Assembly: GCF_900107675.1 (NCBI RefSeq)
Contig: NZ_FNRI01000004.1
Location: forward strand, 62,001-126,000
DNA from: Alistipes timonensis JC136
GTDB taxonomy: Bacteria > Bacteroidota > Bacteroidia > Bacteroidales > Rikenellaceae
Length of the DNA: 64,000 nt
Reading direction: 5' to 3'
Position 1 is the first letter of the stretch, and each line of letters begins with the position of its first letter. Made by a program: the position numbers and the translations under genes. The notes under the pieces were generated by a model that saw only the letters and a list, made by a program, of their open reading frames with translations, searched no databases and had not been told where the DNA came from. This document shows, piece after piece, positions 17,910 to 25,606 of this stretch.

Positions 17910-17936
17910 AAAAAAGGCGCCGCATCGTGCGGCGCC
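17910..17936 (-). terminator. Terminator of rnpB
   Basis: GGCGCCGCA (17916-17924) pairs with TGCGGCGCC (17928-17936). On the minus strand a run of T follows (A run 17910-17915 on plus). Confidence 0.8.
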
Positions 17937-17943
17937 TTTGTGC

Positions 17944-18304
17944 GTGCAGGCCCTATAAGCCGGGTTCTGTTCCCGGGGCGAACCCCGGGCCCCTGTCATT
18001 TATCTAGGACGGCAGTCTCCTGCTGCCTCGAGCAACCTACCCCCCGGCATCGGGCGAGCAACCCTTAATTGCCGGTATACACGGTCTTGCAACCCACGGG
18101 ACGTACTGCCGGGCGACATTGCTGCCCCCGCGGTGGGCTCTTACCCCGCCTTTTCACCCTTACCCGCAGTCGCCTGCGGGCGGTCGTTCTCTGTTACGCT
18201 TCCACAACCTCACGGCTGTCAGGTCGTTAGCCTGCGTGGCGCTCTGTGTTGCCCGGACTTTCCTCTCCCGGCCTGCGGCCGGCAGCGACAGAGCGGGCCT
18301 GCCG
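17944..18304 (-). ncRNA. rnpB: RNase P RNA, class A
   Basis: On the minus strand the conserved block GAGAGGAAAGTCCGGGCAAC lies near the 5' side, and the 3' end shows the familiar ACAGAACCCGGCTTAT. The outer P1 helix forms between GCAGGCCC near the 5' end (plus strand 18295-18302) and GGGCCTGC near the 3' end (17946-17953). It is the catalytic RNA that trims the 5' end of tRNA precursors. The promoter box TAnnTTTG lies just upstream and a terminator just downstream. The ends are estimated to within a few bases. Confidence 0.93.
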
Positions 18305-18307
18305 CGA

Positions 18308-18315
18308 CAAAGGTA
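18308..18315 (-). promoter_or_regulatory. -7 element of the rnpB promoter
   Basis: TACCTTTG on the minus strand fits TAnnTTTG and places the start about 5 bases before the mature RNA. The A/T-rich repeat at 18318-18357 covers the place of the -33 box. Confidence 0.65.
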
Positions 18316-18317
18316 GG

Positions 18318-18357
18318 GAATTAAAAATTAAGAATTAAAAATTAAGAATTAAAAATT
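18318..18357. repeat. A/T-rich 14-base tandem repeat, nearly three copies
   Basis: The unit GAATTAAAAATTAA repeats at 18318, 18332 and 18346, the last copy lacking its final bases. It lies between rnpB and the aldehyde dehydrogenase gene. Confidence 0.85.
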
Positions 18358-18392
18358 GCAGGCGGCAGGCCGGAACCGTTTGCGGCCGCTTC

Positions 18393-19775
18393 CTACAATA
18401 TCTTTTTGATCCAGCGAAAACCCTTGTAGGGCGGGTAGCGGAACGGCAGGTCGGTGCGCTCCGGTGCGATGACCACGCCCCGGCGGTGCGAGAAGGCGTC
18501 GAAACTGTCGCGGCCGTGGTAACGGCCCATCCCCGAGTTGCCCACGCCGCCGAACGGCAGCCGGTCGTTGGCGATGTGCATGATTACGTCGTTGAGACAC
18601 GCGCCGCCCGACGAGGTGCGCAGCAGGGCTTCGTTTCCCGTTTTCTCCGGTCCGAACCAGTAGAACGCCAGCGGTTTTTCACGCGCGTTGACGAATGCCA
18701 GGGCTTCATCCGTGTCGTCGAACGGCAGCATCGGCAGTACGGGGCCGAAAATCTCCTCCTGCATCACGGGCCATGCGGGATCGACATCCCCCAGCAGCGT
18801 CGGTTCGATGTAGCGGTCCGCCGCGTCCGTGCGGCCTCCGATCAGGATTCTGCCTTGTGAGAGGTAGCCGGCCACGCGCTCGAAGGCGCGGTCGTTGACC
18901 AGCCGTACGTAATGGGGACTTTGCTGTGCGTCGTCGCCGTGGAGCCGTTGCAGGGCCCGGGCGAACGTTTCCGTAAACCGGTCTTGCAGCGAACGGTGGA
19001 TCAGTAAATAGTCGGGCGCGATGCAGGTTTGCCCGGCGTTGAGCGTCTTGCCCCAGGCGATGCGGCGCGCCGCGACCTCGATGTCGGCCCCGCGGTCCAC
19101 GATGCAGGGGCTCTTGCCGCCCAGTTCCAGCACCACGGGGGTGAGGTTTTTCGCCGCGGCGGCCATCACGACGCGTCCCAGCGCGGGGCTTCCCGTGAAG
19201 AAGATCACGTCCCAGCGCATGTCGAACAATCGGGTGTTGACCTCCCGGCCGCCCTGCACGATGGCGACATACGCTTCGTCGTAGATTTCGGCGATCATCC
19301 GTTCCAGGGTCTCCGCGACGTGCGGGGTGTAGGGCGAGGGTTTCAGCAGGGCGGTGCATCCGGCCGAAACGGCCCCCACGAGCGGATTCAGCAACAACTG
19401 TACGGGGTAGTTCCACGGCGAGACGATCAACGCCTGCCCGAGCGGCTGGGAGAGGATGCGGCTTTTCGACGGCAGGAGTTTCAGCGGCGACGGACGGCGC
19501 TCGGGGCGCATCCATTTGCCGAGGTTGCGCAGGTGGTTGCGGACCTCGTCCCGGACGATGCTGATTTCGGTGAGGAAAGCCTCTTCGGGCGACTTGTGCA
19601 GGTCGAGCCACAGGGCGTCGCACAGGCGTTTCTCCCAGTTGACGAGGGCCGCTTCCAGGCGGCGGAGCATCGTGCGGCGAAACACTTCGGGAAGTGTCGC
19701 TCCCGAGTGGAAATAGGCTTTCTGGGCCGCTGAGAGGGCTGAAATGCGTGCGGCAGGGGTGTTTTCTAAAGGCAT
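18393..19775 (-). CDS. Aldehyde dehydrogenase, ALDH3-like
   Basis: This 460-residue enzyme oxidises aldehydes to acids with NAD(P)+. The oxyanion Asn is in SPWNYP (Asn122), the nucleotide loop is FTGSPALG (193-200), the general base is Glu217 in LELGGKSP, and the nucleophile is Cys251 in NAGQTCIAPDY. The short length and the PFGGVGNSGMGRYHG end fit the ALDH3 class, often active on fatty or aromatic aldehydes. It lies 58 bases after the last Bat gene on the same strand and may be read with it. The substrate cannot be told from sequence. Confidence 0.88.
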   Translation of the reverse strand: MPLENTPAARISALSAAQKAYFHSGATLPEVFRRTMLRRLEAALVNWEKRLCDALWLDLHKSPEEAFLTEISIVRDEVRNHLRNLGKWMRPERRPSPLKLLPSKSRILSQPLGQALIVSPWNYPVQLLLNPLVGAVSAGCTALLKPSPYTPHVAETLERMIAEIYDEAYVAIVQGGREVNTRLFDMRWDVIFFTGSPALGRVVMAAAAKNLTPVVLELGGKSPCIVDRGADIEVAARRIAWGKTLNAGQTCIAPDYLLIHRSLQDRFTETFARALQRLHGDDAQQSPHYVRLVNDRAFERVAGYLSQGRILIGGRTDAADRYIEPTLLGDVDPAWPVMQEEIFGPVLPMLPFDDTDEALAFVNAREKPLAFYWFGPEKTGNEALLRTSSGGACLNDVIMHIANDRLPFGGVGNSGMGRYHGRDSFDAFSHRRGVVIAPERTDLPFRYPPYKGFRWIKKIL

Positions 19776-19833
19776 AGGCCGTTATTTTGGGGCTTTGGCG
19801 GAAACGTTGCAAAGCCGCTGCCGCACTCCGCGG

Positions 19834-20865
19834 CTATTTTTCGCGGAAGATGTTCAGGTGCGCCAGCAGCGGGTTGCGGCGGTCGAGCATGAGGAACTCC
19901 AGCAGCAGCAGGACCAGCGCAGCGATAAGCAGGTATTGATACTGTTCGTTGAACTCCTCGAAGCGGACCATCGACAATTCGGTCTGTTCCATCTCGTTGA
20001 TCGTCCTGACGATCTCGTCGAGACCGATCGACTGCTTCGACGAACGGACATAGGCGCCGCCCGTGATGTCGGCGATCTTGGCCAGCATCTCCTCGTTGAG
20101 TTTCGAGACGACCATCTCGCCCGTCTCGTCTTTGATGAACTCCCCGCCGATCTGGATCGGGGCGCCTTCGGGCGTTCCGATGCCGATGGTGAAGATTTTG
20201 ACCCCCATCTGAGCGGCGCGTTCGGCGGCGGCGATGGCGTCGTCATCGTGGTTCTCGCCGTCGGTAATCAGGATGATGACCCGTCCGTGGCTCTCCTCCG
20301 TATCGCCCGAGAAAGACAGCAAGGCTTGTCCCAACGCCTTGCCGATGGCCGTTCCCTGCACCGAGACCAGCGACGGGTCGATCCGCCGCGCAAAGGCCCG
20401 GGCCATGCGGTAGTCGGAAGTGATCGGCAGCTGGACCTTCGGTTCGCCTGCGAAGACCACCAGTCCCACGCGGTCCTGCTGCAATCCTTCGAAGAGCTTG
20501 CCGATGGCGTATTTGGTCCTTTCGAGGCGGTTGGGCTGGAAATCCTCGGCCAGCATCGAGTTCGACACGTCGACCGTGAGCATCATCTCGATCCCCTGGG
20601 CCTTCTCCTCGCGGAGTTTCGAACCGAACTGCGGACGGGCTGCGGCCAGCACCAGCAGCGTGACGGCAATGCAGAAGAGGATGAATTTGAAGGCCACGCG
20701 TCCGGTCGAGACCTCGGGCATCAGCTCCTCGAGGATGCCGGGGTTCCCGAAGCGTGCGAGCCGTTTGCGGCGGCTGCGCGCGGCTAAGCAGTAGAGCGCG
20801 ACGAGCGCCGGGACGGCCAGCAGCAGCCAGAGATATTGCGGATTTGCGAAGCGGAACATAAGCAA
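19834..20865 (-). CDS. batB: Bat operon VWA membrane protein (BatB-like)
   Basis: This 343-residue protein has membrane segments near residues 10-28, 57-77 and 310-330. The von Willebrand A domain between carries the metal site DVSNS (99-103) and LITDGENHDD. This is the usual plan of BatA/BatB in the Bacteroides aerotolerance operon, where VWA proteins are thought to act with the MoxR ATPase as an envelope chaperone system. It begins 8 bases after the other VWA gene. An alternative start is ATG 20859. Confidence 0.85.
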   Translation of the reverse strand: MLMFRFANPQYLWLLLAVPALVALYCLAARSRRKRLARFGNPGILEELMPEVSTGRVAFKFILFCIAVTLLVLAAARPQFGSKLREEKAQGIEMMLTVDVSNSMLAEDFQPNRLERTKYAIGKLFEGLQQDRVGLVVFAGEPKVQLPITSDYRMARAFARRIDPSLVSVQGTAIGKALGQALLSFSGDTEESHGRVIILITDGENHDDDAIAAAERAAQMGVKIFTIGIGTPEGAPIQIGGEFIKDETGEMVVSKLNEEMLAKIADITGGAYVRSSKQSIGLDEIVRTINEMEQTELSMVRFEEFNEQYQYLLIAALVLLLLEFLMLDRRNPLLAHLNIFREK

Positions 20866-20872
20866 ATATTCT

Positions 20873-21859
20873 TTACGGGATTCGTTTCAGGACGAGATTC
20901 GCGAAAAGGAACTCGGCGAGCAGCAGCCCCAGTGCGGCCAGCACCCATGCGAGGTACAGTTCGTGGTAGGAGACGTGCTCGGTCACTTCGACCTTGCTCT
21001 TTTCGAGCTGGTTGATCTCGTCGTAAATGGCCTTCAGCTTGGCTTTGTCCGTGGCGCGGAAATACTGCCCTCCGGTCATGTCCGAGATTGCCGTCAGCGT
21101 CTTTTCGTCGATCTCGACCTTCTGGTTGACGAACGTGATGTTGCCGAACATGTCCATGGCCGGGTAGGGGGCCATGCCCTCGGTGCCTACGCCGATCGTG
21201 TAGACGCGGATACCCTGCGCCTTGGCGATTTCGGCAGCCGTGCGCGGGGCGATTTCGCCCCGGTTGTTCACGCCGTCGGTCAGCAGGATGATGACCTTCG
21301 ATTTGGCGTCGCTCTCCCGCAGACGGTTGATCGCCGTGGCCAGTCCGTTGCCGATGGCCGTGCCGTCTTCGATCAGTCCGCTGCGGATGCGGGCCAGGAG
21401 GGTTTGCAGGGTGCTCTGGTCGGTGGTCAGGGGGCTTTGCGTGAAAGCTTCGCCGGCGAACGCCACCAAGCCGATGCGGTCGCCGTAGCGGTCGGCGATG
21501 AACGATCCGGCGACCTCCTTGGCGGCCGTGATGCGGTCGGGTTTGAAGTCGCGGGCCAGCATCGAGCCCGAAACGTCGATGGCCAGCATGATGTCGATAC
21601 CCTCGGTGTTGGTGCGGACGTTCTGCTCGACGTCCTGCGGACGCGCCAGCGCCACCACGAGCAGCGCGAAGGCCGCCGCGCGCAGTACGAACGGCAGGTG
21701 ACGCAGGTAGTAACGCACGGTCCTGGGGGCGCGCACGACGCCGGCGACGCTCGAAATGCGGATCGCGGCCCCGCCCTGCAGTGTCCGCCACACGTAGTAG
21801 CCGATCATCGGCACGAGCAGCGTCAGCAGCCAGAGGTAATATGGTGAAGCAAAGTGCAT
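20873..21859 (-). CDS. batA: Bat operon VWA membrane protein (BatA-like)
   Basis: This 328-residue protein has N-terminal membrane segments near 8-25 and 55-73, a VWA domain with metal site DVSGS (95-99) and LLTDGVNNRGE, and a C-terminal membrane segment near 305-325. It is paralogous to the next gene and shares the N-terminal YLWLL pattern. In Bacteroides fragilis the bat genes aid tolerance of oxygen and general stress. Confidence 0.86.
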   Translation of the reverse strand: MHFASPYYLWLLTLLVPMIGYYVWRTLQGGAAIRISSVAGVVRAPRTVRYYLRHLPFVLRAAAFALLVVALARPQDVEQNVRTNTEGIDIMLAIDVSGSMLARDFKPDRITAAKEVAGSFIADRYGDRIGLVAFAGEAFTQSPLTTDQSTLQTLLARIRSGLIEDGTAIGNGLATAINRLRESDAKSKVIILLTDGVNNRGEIAPRTAAEIAKAQGIRVYTIGVGTEGMAPYPAMDMFGNITFVNQKVEIDEKTLTAISDMTGGQYFRATDKAKLKAIYDEINQLEKSKVEVTEHVSYHELYLAWVLAALGLLLAEFLFANLVLKRIP

Positions 21860-21872
21860 AATCGTTTACGTT

Positions 21873-22634
21873 TTACCAGTTTTTCTTTCCCCGGACCACC
21901 ACGCCCTGTTTCTCCTTCAGTTTCTCCTGGGTCTTGTCCTCCTGGGCCTGGATGGCGTCGAGCATCTGCTGCTGTTCCTGCGGCGAAATGCCCGAAGGCG
22001 TCGGCTGACCCTGCCGGTCGCCCTTATTCTCCTGCGGGTCCTGTTTCCGGTCGCCCTGCCGGTCCTCCGGATCGCCCTTTTGGTCTTTATTCTGTTGGTC
22101 CTTGTTCTGTTGATCCTGGTTTTGCTGGTTCTGGTCTTTGTCCTGATCCTTGTTCTGGTCCTTGTCGTCGTTGCCGCCACCGCCGCCGCCGTTCTTGTCC
22201 TCGTCGAGCAGGCGCTTGGTGTAGGCGTAGTTGTACTTGGTTTCCATATCCGAGGGGTTCAGGCGCAGCGATTGCTTGTAGCTTTCGAGCGCTTCCTTGT
22301 ACTTCTGCTGTTTGAATTGGGCGTTCCCGAGGTTGTAGAATGCCTCGGCACGTTCGTCATCCGTGCGCAGCGAGTCGGCTGCGGCCTGCTGCATGGTCTG
22401 TTCGGCGCGGTCGAACCGCTCGGCCTTGTAGAGTGCGTTCCCGAGGTCGTAAGTCGCCTCGAACTGTCCCGCAACAGCCTGCAAGGCCTGCTCGTAGCGG
22501 CTTATCGCCTGCTCGTAGTTGCCCTTGTTGTACTGCCGGTTGCCCTTGCGCACCAGCGAACGCTCGGGCATGCTCTGTGCCGAGACGCCGGCGGCGGCCA
22601 GCAGGAACGGAAATATATACAGGAGTTTGTACAT
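21873..22634 (-). CDS. batC: Bat operon TPR protein (BatC-like)
   Basis: This 253-residue protein has a signal peptide (1-20), about three TPR repeats near 24-140 (KGNYEQAISRYEQAL, AEAFYNLGNAQFKQQKYKEA), then a very hydrophilic low-complexity stretch near 150-215 made of D, K, N and Q, and a charged tail. TPR proteins of this operon are periplasmic and likely hold protein partners. It precedes the two VWA genes here, whereas the order batA-batB-batC is common in Bacteroides. Confidence 0.82.
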   Translation of the reverse strand: MYKLLYIFPFLLAAAGVSAQSMPERSLVRKGNRQYNKGNYEQAISRYEQALQAVAGQFEATYDLGNALYKAERFDRAEQTMQQAAADSLRTDDERAEAFYNLGNAQFKQQKYKEALESYKQSLRLNPSDMETKYNYAYTKRLLDEDKNGGGGGGNDDKDQNKDQDKDQNQQNQDQQNKDQQNKDQKGDPEDRQGDRKQDPQENKGDRQGQPTPSGISPQEQQQMLDAIQAQEDKTQEKLKEKQGVVVRGKKNW

Positions 22635-22646
22635 CGTTGCGATCGT

Positions 22647-23615
22647 TTAGTTTTGCATCGGGGAGTCCTCTTCGGCGGGAATCTCCTCTTCGACGAGTTT
22701 GGTCTCCTCGACGAAATAGTAGGCTTTCAGGTAGTCGGCCTCGTTCTGCTCGGCCTCGGGCGTCGCCTTGGCGAATTTCACCAGGTCGGCATCCCGCAGG
22801 ATAGCCGTCAGGTCCATCCGGGCCTTGTCGGGCAGCTCCTCCTGCCGCATTGCTTCGATGATCTCGTCGGAGGTCATCTCCATGGCTCCGAGGCCCCAGC
22901 GTCCGGCGATGTAGGTGCGCAGGATGTCCGTCAGTCCCGAATAATACTGCTTGTGGCGGTTGTTCTGCCACAACTTCTGGTTGTGGAGCGCCTCGAGCGC
23001 CTGGATGGCCGCCACGTGCGGAGGCAGCGGCGGGGCGGGTTTGAAGAGGTCTCCGAAGCCCTTGCCGCGGCTGGCGAGCCAGCGTTGGAGCGCATAGGCT
23101 CCGGCCAGCAGGATCAGCAGGATCAGGATGCCCCACGTCGCGTAACCTTTGATCTCGAGGAAACGGAACGGAAGGTTCTTCTGCGGTTTGAGGTCGTAGA
23201 TCGACTGCGACGTGGAGTCGATCTGGAACGTGGCGACCTCCAGATAGACCGAGTCGCGGCTGCGGAGCGTGTCGAGAATATTCTTGTCGGCGTAGAGCAC
23301 CTGCGCCGCGCCGAGGTTGTACTTGCCTTCGTCGAAAGCCGCCAGCCGGTAACGCTTGCGCAGTTTCAGGTGGCGTCCGTCGCGTTCGAGCGTATCCACG
23401 GGGCAGTCTTCGACCAGTTCGATCTTGCCGTCGCGGGGGTCGAACTCGGGGAACTCCACCACCTGCACCAGGTCTTTTTCCACGTCGATGATGTAGTCGA
23501 AGCGGTCGCCGATCAGGATGCTGTCGGGTTCGACGCGCGCCGTGACGGTGGGCGTGTCCTGCGCCCGGGCGGCGAGGGCCGTGAAAAGAAGCGCTATTGC
23601 AAAGAGTCGTTTCAT
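22647..23615 (-). CDS. BatD-like single-span envelope protein in the Bat operon
   Basis: This 322-residue protein starts at ATG 23615, which overlaps the previous stop by ATGA and begins signal peptide MKRLFAIALLFTALAARAQ. The periplasmic beta-rich part (about 22-170, VTARVEPDSILIGDRFDYII) resembles the start of BatD-type proteins. One membrane segment lies near 177-197, followed by a cytoplasmic helical part. It is about half the length of a full BatD. A role in the MoxR/VWA complex is inferred from position. Confidence 0.75.
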   Translation of the reverse strand: MKRLFAIALLFTALAARAQDTPTVTARVEPDSILIGDRFDYIIDVEKDLVQVVEFPEFDPRDGKIELVEDCPVDTLERDGRHLKLRKRYRLAAFDEGKYNLGAAQVLYADKNILDTLRSRDSVYLEVATFQIDSTSQSIYDLKPQKNLPFRFLEIKGYATWGILILLILLAGAYALQRWLASRGKGFGDLFKPAPPLPPHVAAIQALEALHNQKLWQNNRHKQYYSGLTDILRTYIAGRWGLGAMEMTSDEIIEAMRQEELPDKARMDLTAILRDADLVKFAKATPEAEQNEADYLKAYYFVEETKLVEEEIPAEEDSPMQN

Positions 23616-24496
23616 CGCTGTTTGAACAGTTTCATTAATTCGGCCACGTAGTCGCCGTCGGTCGAGATCATGGCCGTGTCGATGCGGTTGTGTTTGAGCG
23701 TTGCGCCGATGCGCTCGCTGCGTTCCTGCCACGAGGCGGCGTAATGGTCGCGCACGGCCCGCGAGGCGGTGTCGACCCACACCTTGCGGCCGCTCTCGGC
23801 GTCGCGCAGTTCGACGATGCCCACGTTCGGAAGTTCCGTTTCGCGGGGATCGTAGACGCGGATAGCCACCAGGTCGTGCTTGCTCCCGGCGATTTTCAGG
23901 GCGTCGTCCAGCGCCGATTCGTCGCCGGACGAATCCATGAAATCCGAGAGGATGAAGGTCGTGCAGCGTTTCTTGTTGACGTTGGTCAGGAAACGCACCG
24001 GCTCGGAGAGCTTCGTGCCTGGCGACTCGGGCTGAAATCCGATCAGTTCGCGGATTATCATAAGGATGTGGCTGCGGCCCTTCTTCGGGGGAATGAACTT
24101 CTCGACCCGGTCCGAGAAGAAGATGCAGCCGACCTTGTCGTTGTTCTGCGAGGCGGAGAAGGCCAGCACGGCGGCGATCTCGGTGATGATGTTCTTTTTC
24201 AGACGGTCGGTCGATCCGAACATGCGCGAGGCCGACACGTCGACCAACAGCATCATCGTCAGTTCGCGCTCCTCCTCGTAGACTTTGATGTGGGGTTTGC
24301 GCGAACGGGCCGTGACGTTCCAGTCGATGTCGCGTACGTCGTCGCCGGCCCGGTACTCCCGCACTTCGGAAAACGACATGCCCCGCCCGCGGAAAGCCGT
24401 ATGGTACTTTCCGGCGAAGATCTCGTTCGAAAGACCGCGGGTCTTGATCTCGATCTTACGGACGCGTCTGAGAATATCGTTCTCGGTCTCCTGCAT
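23612..24496 (-). CDS. DUF58 (VWA-like) protein of the MoxR/Bat operon
   Basis: This 294-residue cytoplasmic protein carries the DUF58 signature FSEVREYRAGDDVRDIDWNV near residues 42-61 and a VWA-like fold with LLVDVSASRMFGS. DUF58 genes nearly always follow moxR, as here (gap of 2 bases), and their products are taken as adaptors or substrates of the ATPase. Confidence 0.9.
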   Translation of the reverse strand: MQETENDILRRVRKIEIKTRGLSNEIFAGKYHTAFRGRGMSFSEVREYRAGDDVRDIDWNVTARSRKPHIKVYEEERELTMMLLVDVSASRMFGSTDRLKKNIITEIAAVLAFSASQNNDKVGCIFFSDRVEKFIPPKKGRSHILMIIRELIGFQPESPGTKLSEPVRFLTNVNKKRCTTFILSDFMDSSGDESALDDALKIAGSKHDLVAIRVYDPRETELPNVGIVELRDAESGRKVWVDTASRAVRDHYAASWQERSERIGATLKHNRIDTAMISTDGDYVAELMKLFKQR

Positions 24497-24498
24497 CG

Positions 24499-25497
24499 TT
24501 AGGGTACGATTACGTTGTTGAGGATGTCGGTGATGATCTCTTCGGTGGTGATGTTCTCGGCCTCGGCCTCGTAGGTGAGTCCGATGCGGTGGCGCAGCAC
24601 GTCGTGGCAGACGGCGCGCACGTCTTCGGGGATGACGTAGCCGCGGCGGCGGATGAAGGCGTAGGCGCGGGCGGCCTTGGCCAGCGAAATCGACGCACGG
24701 GGCGAACCGCCGTAGGCGATCAGGTTTTGGAGCTTCTGGAGGTTGTACTCCGCGGGCTCGCGCGTGGCGAAGATGATGTCGATGATGTATTTCTCGATTT
24801 TCTCGTCCATGTAAACGTCCTCGACCACCTTGCGGGCTTTGACGATGTCGTCGGGCGTGATGACCTTGCCCACCCGGGGCATGCCGGCTCCCGAGAGGTT
24901 CATGCGCACGATGTCGCGCTCCTCCTGCTTCTTGGGGTAGGAGATCTTGGCTTTGAGCATGAAACGGTCGACCTGCGCCTCGGGCAGCGGGTAGGTTCCC
25001 TCCTGCTCCAGGGGGTTCTGCGTGGCCAGCACGAGGAACGGCTGGGGCAGCGGATAGGTGTTGTCGCCGATGGTCACCTGACGCTCCTGCATGGCCTCGA
25101 GCAGAGCCGACTGCACCTTGGCCGGGGAGCGGTTGATCTCGTCCGCCAGCACGAAATTGGCGAAGATGGGGCCTTTGCGAACCACGAAATCCTCGTTCTT
25201 CTGCGAGTAGATCAGCGTACCGATCAGGTCGGCGGGCAGCAGGTCGGGGGTGAACTGGATGCGCGAAAATCCGGCGTCGACGGCTTTGGCGAGCGTGGTG
25301 ATGGCCAGCGTCTTGGCCAGTCCCGGCACGCCTTCGAGCAGAATGTGGCCGTTGGACAGCAACCCGATCAGCAGGGTGTCCACCAGATGGCTCTGTCCCA
25401 CGATGACCTTGCCCATTTCGGTGCGGAGCGTATCGACGAAGACGCTTTCGCGTTCGATACGCTCGTTGAGTTCTTTGATGTTGATGACTTCGCTCAT
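24499..25497 (-). CDS. moxR: MoxR-family AAA+ ATPase of the Bat operon
   Basis: This 332-residue ATPase has the MoxR-type Walker A GVPGLAKT (56-63), Walker B FVLADE (115-120) and the sensor segment TQNPLEQEGTYPLPEAQ. It is expected to use ATP to remodel or activate the VWA proteins encoded downstream. It is the first gene of the operon. A TAnnTTTG box on the minus strand at 25551-25558 lies 54 bases upstream. Confidence 0.93.
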   Translation of the reverse strand: MSEVINIKELNERIERESVFVDTLRTEMGKVIVGQSHLVDTLLIGLLSNGHILLEGVPGLAKTLAITTLAKAVDAGFSRIQFTPDLLPADLIGTLIYSQKNEDFVVRKGPIFANFVLADEINRSPAKVQSALLEAMQERQVTIGDNTYPLPQPFLVLATQNPLEQEGTYPLPEAQVDRFMLKAKISYPKKQEERDIVRMNLSGAGMPRVGKVITPDDIVKARKVVEDVYMDEKIEKYIIDIIFATREPAEYNLQKLQNLIAYGGSPRASISLAKAARAYAFIRRRGYVIPEDVRAVCHDVLRHRIGLTYEAEAENITTEEIITDILNNVIVP

Positions 25498-25550
25498 TGT
25501 TTTATTATTGTTGTAGTATTGTCGGAGTTAACCTTTTAACGTTTGCAATG

Positions 25551-25558
25551 CAAAGATA
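25551..25558 (-). promoter_or_regulatory. -7 element for the moxR/bat operon
   Basis: TATCTTTG on the minus strand fits TAnnTTTG. It overlaps the palindrome TTTGCA-A-TGCAAA (25542-25554), a possible operator. No good -33 box is seen. Confidence 0.45.
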
Positions 25559-25566
25559 TTATTTTC

Positions 25567-25601
25567 TTTGGAAAATTCTTGCTCATTTCTTATTAACTTT
25601 G
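25567..25601 (+). promoter_or_regulatory. Promoter of the uvrD-type helicase gene
   Basis: TTTG (25567-25570) and TAACTTTG (25594-25601) fit the -33 and -7 boxes, with 23 bases between. The ATG at 25607 is only 5 bases after the -7 box, so the mRNA would have almost no leader. Confidence 0.55.
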
Positions 25602-25606
25602 CGGTC

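Noticed and set aside
22080..22200. Short repeats in the bat region, considered as a CRISPR or minisatellite
   Set aside because: They encode the Asp/Lys/Asn/Gln-rich stretch of the TPR protein on the minus strand and have no spacer structure. No CRISPR array was seen anywhere in the window.
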